29,579 bases of DNA from Syntrophomonadaceae bacterium (GTDB lineage: Bacteria > Bacillota > Dethiobacteria > SKNC01). Each line of letters starts with the position of its first letter. The stretch's first letter is position 1. A program made the translations under genes and the position numbers. The notes under the pieces are model-generated. The model saw only the letters and a program-made list of their open reading frames with translations, did not search any database and was not told the DNA's origin. This document shows positions 1 to 8,321 of the stretch, in pieces. Location of the stretch: positions 1 to 29,579 of the forward strand of contig PWHX01000043.1 of the NCBI GenBank assembly GCA_003555415.1, in the 5' to 3' direction.

Positions 1-1
1 G

Positions 2-1150
2 CTGGAAATAGCCCTGCAGTATCACACGGGATATAGTGAGCTAATTTATTCTTTTGCCAATAATATTCATACGTACGAGGGCGGAACCCATGAGTTGGGG
101 TTTAAATCTTCCCTTACCCGCCTGGTAAACGATTACGCTCGTAAATTTAACCTGCTTAAAGAAGGAGAAAATAATTTTACTGGCGAGGATATAAGGGAAG
201 GACTTACCGCTGTTGTTAGTATTAAACTGCAAGATCCCCAGTTTGAAGGACAGACAAAGACCAAGCTGGGTAATGCTGCTGTAAGAGGTATTGTTGATTC
301 TTTTCTTTATGAAAATTTAGGTCATTTTTTAGAAGAAAATCCTAATGTGGCAAAAAAAATCATAGGCAAATCCCTTCAGGCTTATCGTGCCAGGGAAGCT
401 GCTCGTAAAGCCCGGGAGTTAACCAGGAGGAAAAATGCCCTGGAAATTACCAACCTGCCGGGCAAACTGGCTGATTGTTCATCTAAGGACCCTTCTATCA
501 GTGAACTGTATCTGGTAGAGGGCGATTCTGCCGGGGGTTCGGCTAAACAAGGAAGGGACAGGAGATTCCAGGCTATTTTACCCCTGAGGGGTAAAATATT
601 AAACGTAGAAAAGGCCCGGATTGATAAAATACTGGCCAACGAAGAGATAAGAACTATAATTACAGCTTTAGGAACGGGTATTGGCGATGAATTTGATTTG
701 AAAAAATCCCGCTACAACAGAATTATAATTATGACTGATGCTGATGTAGATGGATCTCATATCCGCATTTTGCTGTTAACTTTTTTCTACCGCTACATGA
801 AACCTCTTATAGAGGCTGGTTATATATATATAGCTCAGCCCCCTCTGTACAAAGTTAAAAATAACAAAGAGGAAAATTATTTTTATAGTGATGAGCAACT
901 GGATAATTTTATGAATAAAACCGAAAAAAACAATTTTTCTCTGCAGAGGTATAAAGGTTTGGGAGAAATGGATCCCACCCAGCTATGGGAAACTACTATG
1001 AATCCGGAAAGTAGGACTGTTTTACAGGTAAACCAGACGGATGTTATTTTGGCAGATACAATATTTTCAACTTTAATGGGAGATAAGGTAGAGCCCAGGA
1101 GACAGTTCATAGAAGAACACGCTCAAACTGTAAGGAACCTGGATATTTAA
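2..1150 (+). CDS. gyrB: DNA gyrase subunit B, C-terminal part (5' end outside window)
   Basis: This is the ATP-dependent subunit of DNA gyrase, which pairs with GyrA to introduce negative supercoils. The frame is open from base 2, so the gene enters from outside the window; 382 residues are visible, against about 640 for a full GyrB. The GHKL ATPase domain and part of the transducer are therefore missing. The visible part starts within the transducer domain, at a stretch containing SFANNIHT and EGGTHE. The TOPRIM domain follows, with ELYLVEGDSAGGSAKQGR and the metal-binding DADVDG. The gyrase tail has RYKGLGEM and ends in VRNLDI. The stop lies 30 bases before gyrA, consistent with one operon. 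The sequence looks intact. ParE is the only serious alternative, and the adjacent GyrA with a GyrA box argues against it. Confidence 0.97.
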   Translation: MEIALQYHTGYSELIYSFANNIHTYEGGTHELGFKSSLTRLVNDYARKFNLLKEGENNFTGEDIREGLTAVVSIKLQDPQFEGQTKTKLGNAAVRGIVDSFLYENLGHFLEENPNVAKKIIGKSLQAYRAREAARKARELTRRKNALEITNLPGKLADCSSKDPSISELYLVEGDSAGGSAKQGRDRRFQAILPLRGKILNVEKARIDKILANEEIRTIITALGTGIGDEFDLKKSRYNRIIIMTDADVDGSHIRILLLTFFYRYMKPLIEAGYIYIAQPPLYKVKNNKEENYFYSDEQLDNFMNKTEKNNFSLQRYKGLGEMDPTQLWETTMNPESRTVLQVNQTDVILADTIFSTLMGDKVEPRRQFIEEHAQTVRNLDI

Positions 1151-1180
1151 TATGATGATGAAGAAGGATGTGGTTTAAAG

Positions 1181-3610
1181 ATGACTGAGTTTACTCACGG
1201 CAAAGTAGTTGGCATTAATATTCAGGAAGAAGTTAAAAATTCTTTTATGGATTATGCCATGAGCGTTATTGTGAGCCGTGCTTTACCAGATGTAAAGGAT
1301 GGTCTGAAACCGGTTCACAGGAGAATTCTTTTTGCCATGCATGAGCTGGGAATTACACCTGACAAACCCCACCGGAAATCTGCCAGAATAGTTGGGGAGG
1401 TTTTAGGTAAGTACCATCCTCACGGCGACCTTGCTGTTTATGAAGCCATGGTCAGGTTAGCACAGGATTTTTCCTGCCGTTACCCGTTGGTTGATGGACA
1501 CGGCAACTTTGGGAGCATAGATGGAGATTCCGCTGCTGCCATGAGGTATACGGAAGTAAGAATGGCTAAGATTGCCGAGCAAATGCTTCTGGATATAAAT
1601 AAAGAAACTATTGACTATCGTACTAACTTTGATGACAGCCTGGAAGAACCAGTGGTATTACCGGCCCGCTTTCCCAACCTTCTAGTAAACGGGTCTTCAG
1701 GAATTGCCGTTGGAATGGCTACCAATATTCCTCCTCATAATCTGGGTGAAGTTATAGATGGAATTTTTGCACTTATAGATAATCCACAACTAGAGGCTTC
1801 GGAAATTCAAAATATAATAAAAGGTCCTGATTTTCCCACGGGAGGAGAAGTTTTAGGTAAAGGCGGGATTGAATCAGCATATACAAGCGGCCGGGGTATT
1901 ATCAGAATAAGGGCCAAGACGAATATAGAAAAACTTAAAGGGGATAAAACCCGTATAACTGTTACGGAACTGCCCTATCAGGTAAATAAGGCCCGTCTCA
2001 TAGAAAAAATTGCCCAGCTGGTAAGGGAAAAGAAAGTAGAGGGTATCACAGATTTAAGGGACGAATCTGACCGTACTGGTATGCGGGTGATTATTGATCT
2101 TAGAAAAGATATTAACCCTAAGATTTTGCTGAATAAACTTTTAAAGTTTACGCAGCTTGAACAGACTTTTGGGGTTATAATGCTGGCTTTAGTTGAGGGG
2201 CAGCCCAAAGTATTAAACCTAAAAGAAATGTTGGAGGAGTATTTAAAACATCAGAAAGATGTGATTACCCGGAGGACTCGTTTTGATTTAAAGAAAGCAG
2301 AAGACCGGGCTCATATTCTAGAGGGATTGAGGATAGCTCTTAATAACCTTGATGCTGTTATTAAATTAATCAGGGCCTCTGAAACAGTAAAAGAAGCCAG
2401 GGCTGGCTTAATGGAAAACTTTAACCTGTCGGAAAAGCAGTCCCAGGCTATTTTAGATATGAGGCTGCAAAAATTAACTGCTTTAGAAAGGGATAAGCTG
2501 GAAGAAGAATACTTGGAATTGATTAAAAAAATTGCATATTTTAAAGAGGTTCTCCAAAGCGAAGAGTTGGTTTATCAGATAATAAAAGATGAGATGAAAC
2601 AGGTTAAAGAAAAGTTTGCTGATGAAAGGAAAACAAAGATAATACCTGGGGAAGAAGACATACAAGTTGAAGATATGATTGCCGAAGAGGACGCGGTAAT
2701 AACTTTAACCCATCAGGGCTATATCAAGCGGCTTCCCCTGGATACTTACCGGAGCCAAAAGAGGGGTGGAAGGGGTATAACCGGTATGGGCACTAAAGAA
2801 GATGATTTTCTAGAGCATCTTTTTATTACGACTACCCTTCACAATCTTCTTTGCATAAGCAACCTGGGCAAACTTTATCGTCTTAAAGTATATGAAATAC
2901 CAGAAGCTGGAAGGCAGGCCAGGGGTACTAATATAATAAATCTTCTTTCTCTGGAGTCGGGAGAATTTATAACTACTGTTATTCCAGTTAACGAATTTAC
3001 CAGTGATAACAATATTTTTTTTGCTACTAAAAAGGGATATGTTAAAAAGACACCTCTAAGCGAATTTCGCACGGCTAGAAAAGGGGGGCTGAGAGCCCTT
3101 TCTTTAAAAGAAAAAGATGAACTTATAGGCTGCAGAATTACCAATGGTGATAGGGAAATTCTTATGGGTACAAGAAAAGGCAAAAGCATCAAGTTTCATG
3201 AGAACGATGTTCGGACTATGGGACGAACAGCCCGGGGAGTTAAAGGAATAAGACTATTTGAAGATGACAATGTAGTAGGCATGGAAACTGTTTGCCAAAA
3301 TATGGATATATTAGCTGTGACTGAAAAGGGTTTTGGTAAGAGGACTTCTGTGGAAGAATACCGTAGACAAAGCAGAGGCGGCAAGGGAATTTATACAGCG
3401 GATATTACTTCTAAGACCGGTCCACTAATCGGTTTCCGGGGAGTGCGCCTTGAAGACGATGTCATGATTATAACTGCCAAGGGAATAATTATCCGACAGA
3501 AAGCAAAGCAGATCTCCCGCCAGGGAAGGCAGACCCAGGGTGTTACGTTAATAAAAGTAGGTGGTGGAGACAGGGTAGTAAGTTATGCCCGGGTGCCGGC
3601 TAAAAATTAG
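1181..3610 (+). CDS. gyrA: DNA gyrase subunit A
   Basis: This is the DNA-breaking and DNA-wrapping subunit of gyrase, 809 residues, normal for the family. The winged-helix region holds the catalytic tyrosine, Tyr123, in AAMRYTEVR. The C-terminal beta-pinwheel carries the GyrA box QKRGGRG, which identifies a true gyrase rather than ParC. An AAGAAGG ribosome binding site lies at 1161-1167, rather far from the ATG. In the quinolone-resistance region (HPHGDLAVYE) the residue equal to E. coli Ser83 is Leu84, codon CTT at 1430-1432, while the acidic residue four positions later is kept as Glu88. Leucine here is a classical resistance substitution in species that normally carry serine; whether it is native in this lineage cannot be told from one sequence. 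Confidence 0.98.
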   Translation: MTEFTHGKVVGINIQEEVKNSFMDYAMSVIVSRALPDVKDGLKPVHRRILFAMHELGITPDKPHRKSARIVGEVLGKYHPHGDLAVYEAMVRLAQDFSCRYPLVDGHGNFGSIDGDSAAAMRYTEVRMAKIAEQMLLDINKETIDYRTNFDDSLEEPVVLPARFPNLLVNGSSGIAVGMATNIPPHNLGEVIDGIFALIDNPQLEASEIQNIIKGPDFPTGGEVLGKGGIESAYTSGRGIIRIRAKTNIEKLKGDKTRITVTELPYQVNKARLIEKIAQLVREKKVEGITDLRDESDRTGMRVIIDLRKDINPKILLNKLLKFTQLEQTFGVIMLALVEGQPKVLNLKEMLEEYLKHQKDVITRRTRFDLKKAEDRAHILEGLRIALNNLDAVIKLIRASETVKEARAGLMENFNLSEKQSQAILDMRLQKLTALERDKLEEEYLELIKKIAYFKEVLQSEELVYQIIKDEMKQVKEKFADERKTKIIPGEEDIQVEDMIAEEDAVITLTHQGYIKRLPLDTYRSQKRGGRGITGMGTKEDDFLEHLFITTTLHNLLCISNLGKLYRLKVYEIPEAGRQARGTNIINLLSLESGEFITTVIPVNEFTSDNNIFFATKKGYVKKTPLSEFRTARKGGLRALSLKEKDELIGCRITNGDREILMGTRKGKSIKFHENDVRTMGRTARGVKGIRLFEDDNVVGMETVCQNMDILAVTEKGFGKRTSVEEYRRQSRGGKGIYTADITSKTGPLIGFRGVRLEDDVMIITAKGIIIRQKAKQISRQGRQTQGVTLIKVGGGDRVVSYARVPAKN

Positions 3611-3796
3611 GGGGCGAGAAGGGTGTAAAAACATATCTCATTCACCTGGCACCTGTACTCTATAGGTGAGCAATGCTACTTTAAACATAAAGTATTAAAA
3701 TGCTTTCTGAGATTTTTTAAAGAGAAAGAAGGATTTTGTATAAGTGCAGGCGAAGTTTTAGGTTTAACATTTTTAGAGATGAAAGGAGAAAATCTT

Positions 3797-5290
3797 TTGA
3801 CTCAGGAAAAGAAAAGAGTTTTAATTACCGATACAACTCTAAGAGATGCGCACCAGTCATTGATGGCTACCCGGATGAAAACAGAAGAGATGGCTCCTAT
3901 TCTAGAAGTTATGGATCAGGTAGGATATCATTCCCTGGAGGTTTGGGGAGGGGCTACTTTTGATAGCTGCATGCGCTTTTTAGACGAAGACCCCTGGGAC
4001 CGCCTCCGAACTATGAGAAAATACCTTAAAAACACCAAGCTTCAGATGCTTCTCCGGGGACAGAATCTGGTGGGTTACCGTCATTACGCCGATGATGTGG
4101 TAGAGGAATTTATTAAAAATACGGCCGACTGTGGTCTTGATATAATCCGTATATTTGATGCCCTAAACGATTTACGAAACATGGAAAAGGCTCTGGAGGT
4201 ATGCAAAAAAGAAAAGATTCATGCTCAGGCTACCGTAAGCTATACCATCAGTCCCTACCATGATATTGACCATTTTGTAAATCTAGCCAAAAAGATTTCG
4301 GAAATGGGGGCCGATTCTTTCTGTATTAAAGATATGGCCGGACTCATTTCCCCCTACGATGCATATGAGTTAGTAAGCCAGCTGAAGAAGGCTGTAGATA
4401 TACCTATTCAGCTTCACTGCCATTATACCAGCGGAATGGCTTCTATGGCCTACCTTAAAGCTATTGAGGCCGGGGTAGACGTGGTGGATACAGCTACATC
4501 CTCCCTTTCTCTGGGGACTTCACAGCCTCCTACAGACAGTATAGTTACGGCTTTAAAAGGCACTCCTTATGACACGGGGCTGGATTTGGAGCTTCTTTTA
4601 GAAGTGAGCAATCATTTTAAGGAAATCCGTAAAAAATATAATATTCCCATAGATATTGTTTTAGGCGTGGATACCAACGTTTTAACCTACCAGGTGCCGG
4701 GAGGTATGATTTCTAATTTAGTCTCCCAGCTGGCAGAACAAAACGCCACCCACCTGTTACCCAGCGTTCTAGAAGAAGTTCCCCGGGTAAGGGCAGACCT
4801 GGGATTTCCACCCCTGGTTACTCCCTCCAGTCAGATAGTGGGTTCTCAGGCTGTGGTAAACGTTATTACTGGTGAACGTTATAAAATGGTTTCTAACGAA
4901 GTGAGAAACTACCTGAAAGGCTCGTACGGGCAGCCTCCCGCTCCCATGAATCAGGAATTGCAAAAACAGGTATTAAAAGGTGAGGAGCCTATTTTCAACA
5001 GGCCCGCGGATAACCTGGGACCGGAAATGGGAAAAGCCCGGGAGACTATAAAAGAATTAATGGAAAAAGAAGAAGACGCTATTTCCTACGCTATCTTTCC
5101 GCAGGTGGCAGAAGCTTTCTTTAAGAGGAGAAAAGGGTTGGAACCTTCTCTGGCATCAGCCGCTAAAAAAGATGAGGTGAAGGAGGAAAAACCTGAGAAA
5201 GTAGACATAAACTTAGAAAAAATAGGAAGTGCAGATTTTGATTCAGCTGTGAAAGATAAAGAAGGCAGGATTGTTGGATACCCGGTGTAG
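3797..5290 (+). CDS. Pyruvate carboxylase subunit B / oxaloacetate decarboxylase alpha-type carboxyltransferase, no biotin domain
   Basis: This is the carboxyltransferase of a biotin-dependent enzyme that moves a carboxyl group between carboxybiotin and pyruvate/oxaloacetate. The TIM barrel shows the metal-site motif DTTLRDAHQS near the start, the active-site lysine in FCIKDMAG and the HCHYTSGMA metal ligands, followed by the conserved PYC/OADA region (GVDTNVLTYQVPGG). I chose TTG at 3797 because AAAGGAG at 3782-3788 sits 8 bases before it; an in-frame ATG at 3779 would give 503 residues but has no good site. At 497 residues it ends in a charged tail, with no MKM biotinyl motif. This resembles the transcarboxylase 5S subunit and stand-alone PycB/OadA forms. 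No biotin carboxylase, carrier protein or membrane decarboxylase subunit is nearby, so the actual reaction is uncertain. Confidence 0.85.
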   Translation: MTQEKKRVLITDTTLRDAHQSLMATRMKTEEMAPILEVMDQVGYHSLEVWGGATFDSCMRFLDEDPWDRLRTMRKYLKNTKLQMLLRGQNLVGYRHYADDVVEEFIKNTADCGLDIIRIFDALNDLRNMEKALEVCKKEKIHAQATVSYTISPYHDIDHFVNLAKKISEMGADSFCIKDMAGLISPYDAYELVSQLKKAVDIPIQLHCHYTSGMASMAYLKAIEAGVDVVDTATSSLSLGTSQPPTDSIVTALKGTPYDTGLDLELLLEVSNHFKEIRKKYNIPIDIVLGVDTNVLTYQVPGGMISNLVSQLAEQNATHLLPSVLEEVPRVRADLGFPPLVTPSSQIVGSQAVVNVITGERYKMVSNEVRNYLKGSYGQPPAPMNQELQKQVLKGEEPIFNRPADNLGPEMGKARETIKELMEKEEDAISYAIFPQVAEAFFKRRKGLEPSLASAAKKDEVKEEKPEKVDINLEKIGSADFDSAVKDKEGRIVGYPV

Positions 5291-5344
5291 TATTAGGTTT
5301 TGGCATAGCTTATTTTAGCCGGGCAGCTTAAACAATCTGAATGT

Positions 5345-5371
5345 TCTTTTTTCAGAATAGTCTTTTTTCAG
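5345..5371 (+). repeat. 11-bp direct repeat upstream of the ilv promoter
   Basis: The sequence TCTTTTTTCAG occurs at 5345-5355 and again at 5361-5371, a 16-bp period, ending directly before the -35 box. The first copy plus the following bases matches a CodY-type box (AATTTTCWGAAAATT) at 11 of 15 positions by hand alignment; the second copy matches poorly. A regulator site is possible but unproven. Confidence 0.4.
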
Positions 5372-5401
5372 TTGACAAAAAGCTTTATTATAGTTTATAA
5401 T
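5372..5401 (+). promoter_or_regulatory. Sigma-A type promoter of the ilv-leu operon
   Basis: A perfect -35 TTGACA (5372-5377) and a perfect -10 TATAAT (5396-5401) are separated by 18 bp. Transcription would begin near 5408, directly at the 5' end of the T-box leader. No other promoter this strong is seen before ilvE. Confidence 0.88.
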
Positions 5402-5407
5402 TAAAAA

Positions 5408-5688
5408 AATTTTTTAAAAGCTGTGAAGGGGATAAGTAGGCCAGAATTGAAGGATGCAGAGAGCCGGAGAAAGCTGAGATACCGGTATCCGTTCTCCTGG
5501 TTCCAAGTCACCCTGGAGCTGCCCGCTGAAAATGAACTGTGAAACGATAAGTAAGCGGCGCCGGTTTATCCGTTATGTCAGGTTTAAACCTGAGAGGTCC
5601 CGGAATGATTCACGGGGTAATAAGGGTGGTACCGCGAATAATACCTTTCGTCCCTTAATGATGGGCGAAAGGTATTATTTTATTTAGT
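5408..5688 (+). promoter_or_regulatory. T-box riboswitch leader, probable valine (GUC) specifier
   Basis: This is a tRNA-sensing leader in front of ilvE. The T-box sequence AAGGGTGGTACCGCG is at 5622-5636; its TGGT bulge would pair with the ACCA end of uncharged tRNA. Stem I shows the usual GATAAGTA and AGAGAG bulges. By hand folding, a GGCCAG/CTGGTT helix places AAGTCACC opposite GATAAGTA, so the specifier is most simply GTC (5507-5509), valine. A second helix (AACGATAA with TTATCCGTT) and a third (CAGGTT-TA-AACCTG) follow. The terminator stem follows the T-box. High uncharged tRNA should favour read-through. The T-box call is certain; the specifier is inference, with leucine or isoleucine as alternatives. 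Confidence 0.95.
5637..5688 (+). terminator. Conditional terminator of the T-box leader
   Basis: AATAATACCTTTCG (5637-5650) is exactly complementary to CGAAAGGTATTATT (5666-5679), extended by an inner CCC/GGG after a bulged T and followed by a T-rich run. The competing antiterminator would use the T-box bases just upstream. Confidence 0.9.
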
Positions 5689-5732
5689 TTAATTTAATTA
5701 TTTTTTCTATTATAATGGAGGTGTGTAGAGCC

Positions 5733-6611
5733 GTGAGCGAGCTAATTTATATTAATGGAGCAATGGTTCCCCGGGAAGAAGCTAAAGTATCAGTTTTTGA
5801 TCATGGTTACCTGTACGGTGATGGAGTATTTGAAGGTATAAGAACCTATAACGGTCGGGTTTTTAAGCTTACTGAGCACCTGGAGAGGCTTTATGAATCG
5901 GCAAAATCCATATTACTAAACATCCCTTTAACCATGGAAGAACTGGAGAGGGATGTTCTGGAAACAGTTCGCCAAAATGACCTTCGGGATGCCTATATTC
6001 GTATTGTAGTTTCCCGGGGACCGGGGGATCTGGGACTGGATCCCAATAAATGTCCCCATCCTACGGTAGTAATTATAGCCAGCAAAATTTCTATTTTCCC
6101 TCAGGAATTGTATGATGAGGGGTTAAAGGTAGTTACCGTGGCTACCCGCAGAAATATTCCTGATGCTTTAGATCCCAAAATTAAGTCCCTTAATTATTTA
6201 AATAATATTCTGGTTAAGATTGAGGCTAATCAGGCGGGGGTTTTAGAAGCTATCATGTTTAACCGCTCTGGTTACATTACGGAAGGGTCGGGAGATAATA
6301 TCTTTATCGTCAGGAAAGGAATAATTATTACACCTCCCACCTATGTCGGAGCACTGGAGGGTATAACCCGGGAAGTAGTTATGGGACTGGCCAAGGAGAA
6401 AGATTATACCGTTTTGGAGCGGCCTTTTACCCGGCATGACCTTTATGTTGCTTCGGAATGTTTTTTAACTGGCACGGCGGCGGAAGTAATCCCGGTTATA
6501 GATGTGGATGGTCGGATAATAGGAGATGGTAAACCGGGCAAAATTACCTGTGATATTATGAAGACTTTTAAAGATTATGTAATGAATAATGGTACTTCTA
6601 TATACGGATAG
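5733..6611 (+). CDS. ilvE: Branched-chain amino acid aminotransferase
   Basis: This cytoplasmic PLP enzyme of fold type IV makes the final transamination to valine, leucine and isoleucine. The GTG at 5733 lies 9 bases after GGAGGTG, giving 292 residues; an in-frame ATG at 5715 overlaps that ribosome binding site and is unlikely. The N-terminus has VSVFDHGYLYGDGVFEGIR, the PLP lysine is Lys151 in KSLNYL, and the phosphate-binding TEGSGDNIF follows. Some D-amino acid transaminases and aminodeoxychorismate lyases share this fold, but the position as first gene of an ilv-leu operon behind a T-box supports IlvE. It is 34 bases from ilvD. Confidence 0.93.
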   Translation: MSELIYINGAMVPREEAKVSVFDHGYLYGDGVFEGIRTYNGRVFKLTEHLERLYESAKSILLNIPLTMEELERDVLETVRQNDLRDAYIRIVVSRGPGDLGLDPNKCPHPTVVIIASKISIFPQELYDEGLKVVTVATRRNIPDALDPKIKSLNYLNNILVKIEANQAGVLEAIMFNRSGYITEGSGDNIFIVRKGIIITPPTYVGALEGITREVVMGLAKEKDYTVLERPFTRHDLYVASECFLTGTAAEVIPVIDVDGRIIGDGKPGKITCDIMKTFKDYVMNNGTSIYG

Positions 6612-6645
6612 GTAATATAAAAATTGAAGAGGAGAGTGAATTTGA

Positions 6646-8316
6646 TTGCGTAGTGACAGTGTTAAAAAGGGTATCGAAAGGGCGCCTCACCGTTCCTTGT
6701 TTAAAGCTATGGGGTATACAAAAGAAGAACTGGATCGCCCTTTGATAGGAATAGTGAATTCAGCCAATGAAGTAATCCCTGGGCATATTCACCTCCATGA
6801 AATTGCCAAAGCGGTCAAAGCTGGTGTATATATGGCCGGAGGAACTCCCTCGGAGTTTTCTACCATAGGGGTATGTGATGGTATTGCCATGAATCATCAG
6901 GGGATGCACTTTTCCCTGGCCAGTCGAGAAATTATTGCGGATTCTATAGAAATAATGGTTATGGCCCACGGTTTTGATGCGCTGGTGTTTATTCCTAACT
7001 GTGACAAAATAATTCCCGGGATGCTTATGGCAGCTGCCCGGCTAAATATTCCTTCCCTTTTTATCAGTGGAGGTCCTATGATGGCCGGTAAATTTAAAGG
7101 AAGAAATATAGATTTGAGCAATGTTTTTGAAGGTGTGGGAGCGGTTAAAGCTGGCAGAATGTCTGCAGAAGAGCTGGAGGGTTTAGAGGACGCAGCCTGT
7201 CCTGGATGTGGGTCCTGCGCCGGTATGTTCACGGCCAATTCTATGAACTGCCTTACCGAGGCTCTGGGGATGGCTTTGCCGGGTAACGGTACTATTCCCG
7301 CAGTGGAGGCAGCCCGCTATCGATTGGCCAAGCGATCCGGTATGAAGATTATGGATCTTTTAGAAAAAGAAATCTGTCCTAGAAATATTATGAACGAAGA
7401 TGCCTTTAAGAATGCCCTGGCGGCTGATATGGCCCTGGGTGGTTCCACCAATACTATTTTACATCTTCCGGCTATATCCCACGAAGCAGAAATTGAGCTG
7501 GATCTGAAGCTGGTTGACCAGATCAGTTCTCAAACGCCCCAGCTGTGCAAGCTCAGCCCGGCAGGGGACTATCATATACAGGATCTGAGGGAAGCCGGGG
7601 GCATCCAGGCAGTTTTAAAGGAATTATCCCGGCATGATTTAATTAATAAAGGGGTTATTACTGTAACGGGAAACAGTGTAGAGGATAACATTAAGGGGGC
7701 TGAGATTATTGACCTCCAGGTTATTCGTAGCGTGGAAGAACCTTTTGCTCCTAATGGTGGTATTGCTGTCTTAATGGGAAACCTGGCGCCTGACGGTGCG
7801 GTGGTAAAGCAGGGGGCCGTGGCGCCGGAAATGATGCAGCACCGGGGGAAAGCCAGAGTTTTTGACAGTGAAGAAGAAGCCACGGCAGCTATATTAGATG
7901 GAAAGATTAAAGCGGGAGAAGTAATAGTGATACGTTTTGAGGGGCCCAAGGGAGGTCCCGGAATGAGGGAGATGCTGACGCCCACTTCTGCTGTGGCCGG
8001 AATGGGATTGGATAAGGAGGTTTCCTTGATTACCGACGGAAGGTTTTCCGGGGCTACCAGGGGTGCTTCCATAGGTCATGTTTCTCCAGAAGCCATGGAA
8101 AAAGGACCTGTTGCCGCGGTAAGGGAAGGAGATACTATCATAATAGATATTCCCAACCGCAAGTTGGAAGTAGATTTATCTCCGGAGGAAATGGAGATTC
8201 GCTTAAAGAACCTGGAACTACCCCAAAGCAAGTATACCAAAGGTTACCTAAGCAGGTACAGCCGGCTGGTAAGCTCAGCCAATGAAGGCGCAATTTTTAA
8301 GAGCGAGGTGACGTAA
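6646..8316 (+). CDS. ilvD: Dihydroxy-acid dehydratase
   Basis: This enzyme dehydrates 2,3-dihydroxy-isovalerate (and the isoleucine homologue) to the 2-oxoacid, using an iron-sulfur cluster. It has 556 residues, normal length. The start is TTG at 6646, about 10 bases after AGAGGAGA; an upstream TTG in another frame meets a stop at once. Cluster and active-site motifs are NCDKIIPGM and CPGCGSCAGMF, and the C-terminal region has LITDGRFSGATRG. The position that carries a cysteine (PCN) in [2Fe-2S] enzymes reads PGH here, with Gly46, as in the oxygen-sensitive [4Fe-4S] E. coli type. It is the second gene of the operon, five bases ahead of ilvB. Confidence 0.97.
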   Translation: MRSDSVKKGIERAPHRSLFKAMGYTKEELDRPLIGIVNSANEVIPGHIHLHEIAKAVKAGVYMAGGTPSEFSTIGVCDGIAMNHQGMHFSLASREIIADSIEIMVMAHGFDALVFIPNCDKIIPGMLMAAARLNIPSLFISGGPMMAGKFKGRNIDLSNVFEGVGAVKAGRMSAEELEGLEDAACPGCGSCAGMFTANSMNCLTEALGMALPGNGTIPAVEAARYRLAKRSGMKIMDLLEKEICPRNIMNEDAFKNALAADMALGGSTNTILHLPAISHEAEIELDLKLVDQISSQTPQLCKLSPAGDYHIQDLREAGGIQAVLKELSRHDLINKGVITVTGNSVEDNIKGAEIIDLQVIRSVEEPFAPNGGIAVLMGNLAPDGAVVKQGAVAPEMMQHRGKARVFDSEEEATAAILDGKIKAGEVIVIRFEGPKGGPGMREMLTPTSAVAGMGLDKEVSLITDGRFSGATRGASIGHVSPEAMEKGPVAAVREGDTIIIDIPNRKLEVDLSPEEMEIRLKNLELPQSKYTKGYLSRYSRLVSSANEGAIFKSEVT

Positions 8317-8321
8317 GGGTT

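Noticed and set aside
3736..3963. 75-codon + frame overlapping the start of the carboxyltransferase
   Set aside because: Arg/Ser-rich out-of-frame reading of the conserved DTTLRDAHQ region; no ribosome site.
7572..8072. 166-codon open frame on the minus strand inside ilvD
   Set aside because: Antisense shadow of a conserved gene; composition reflects the codon structure of ilvD.
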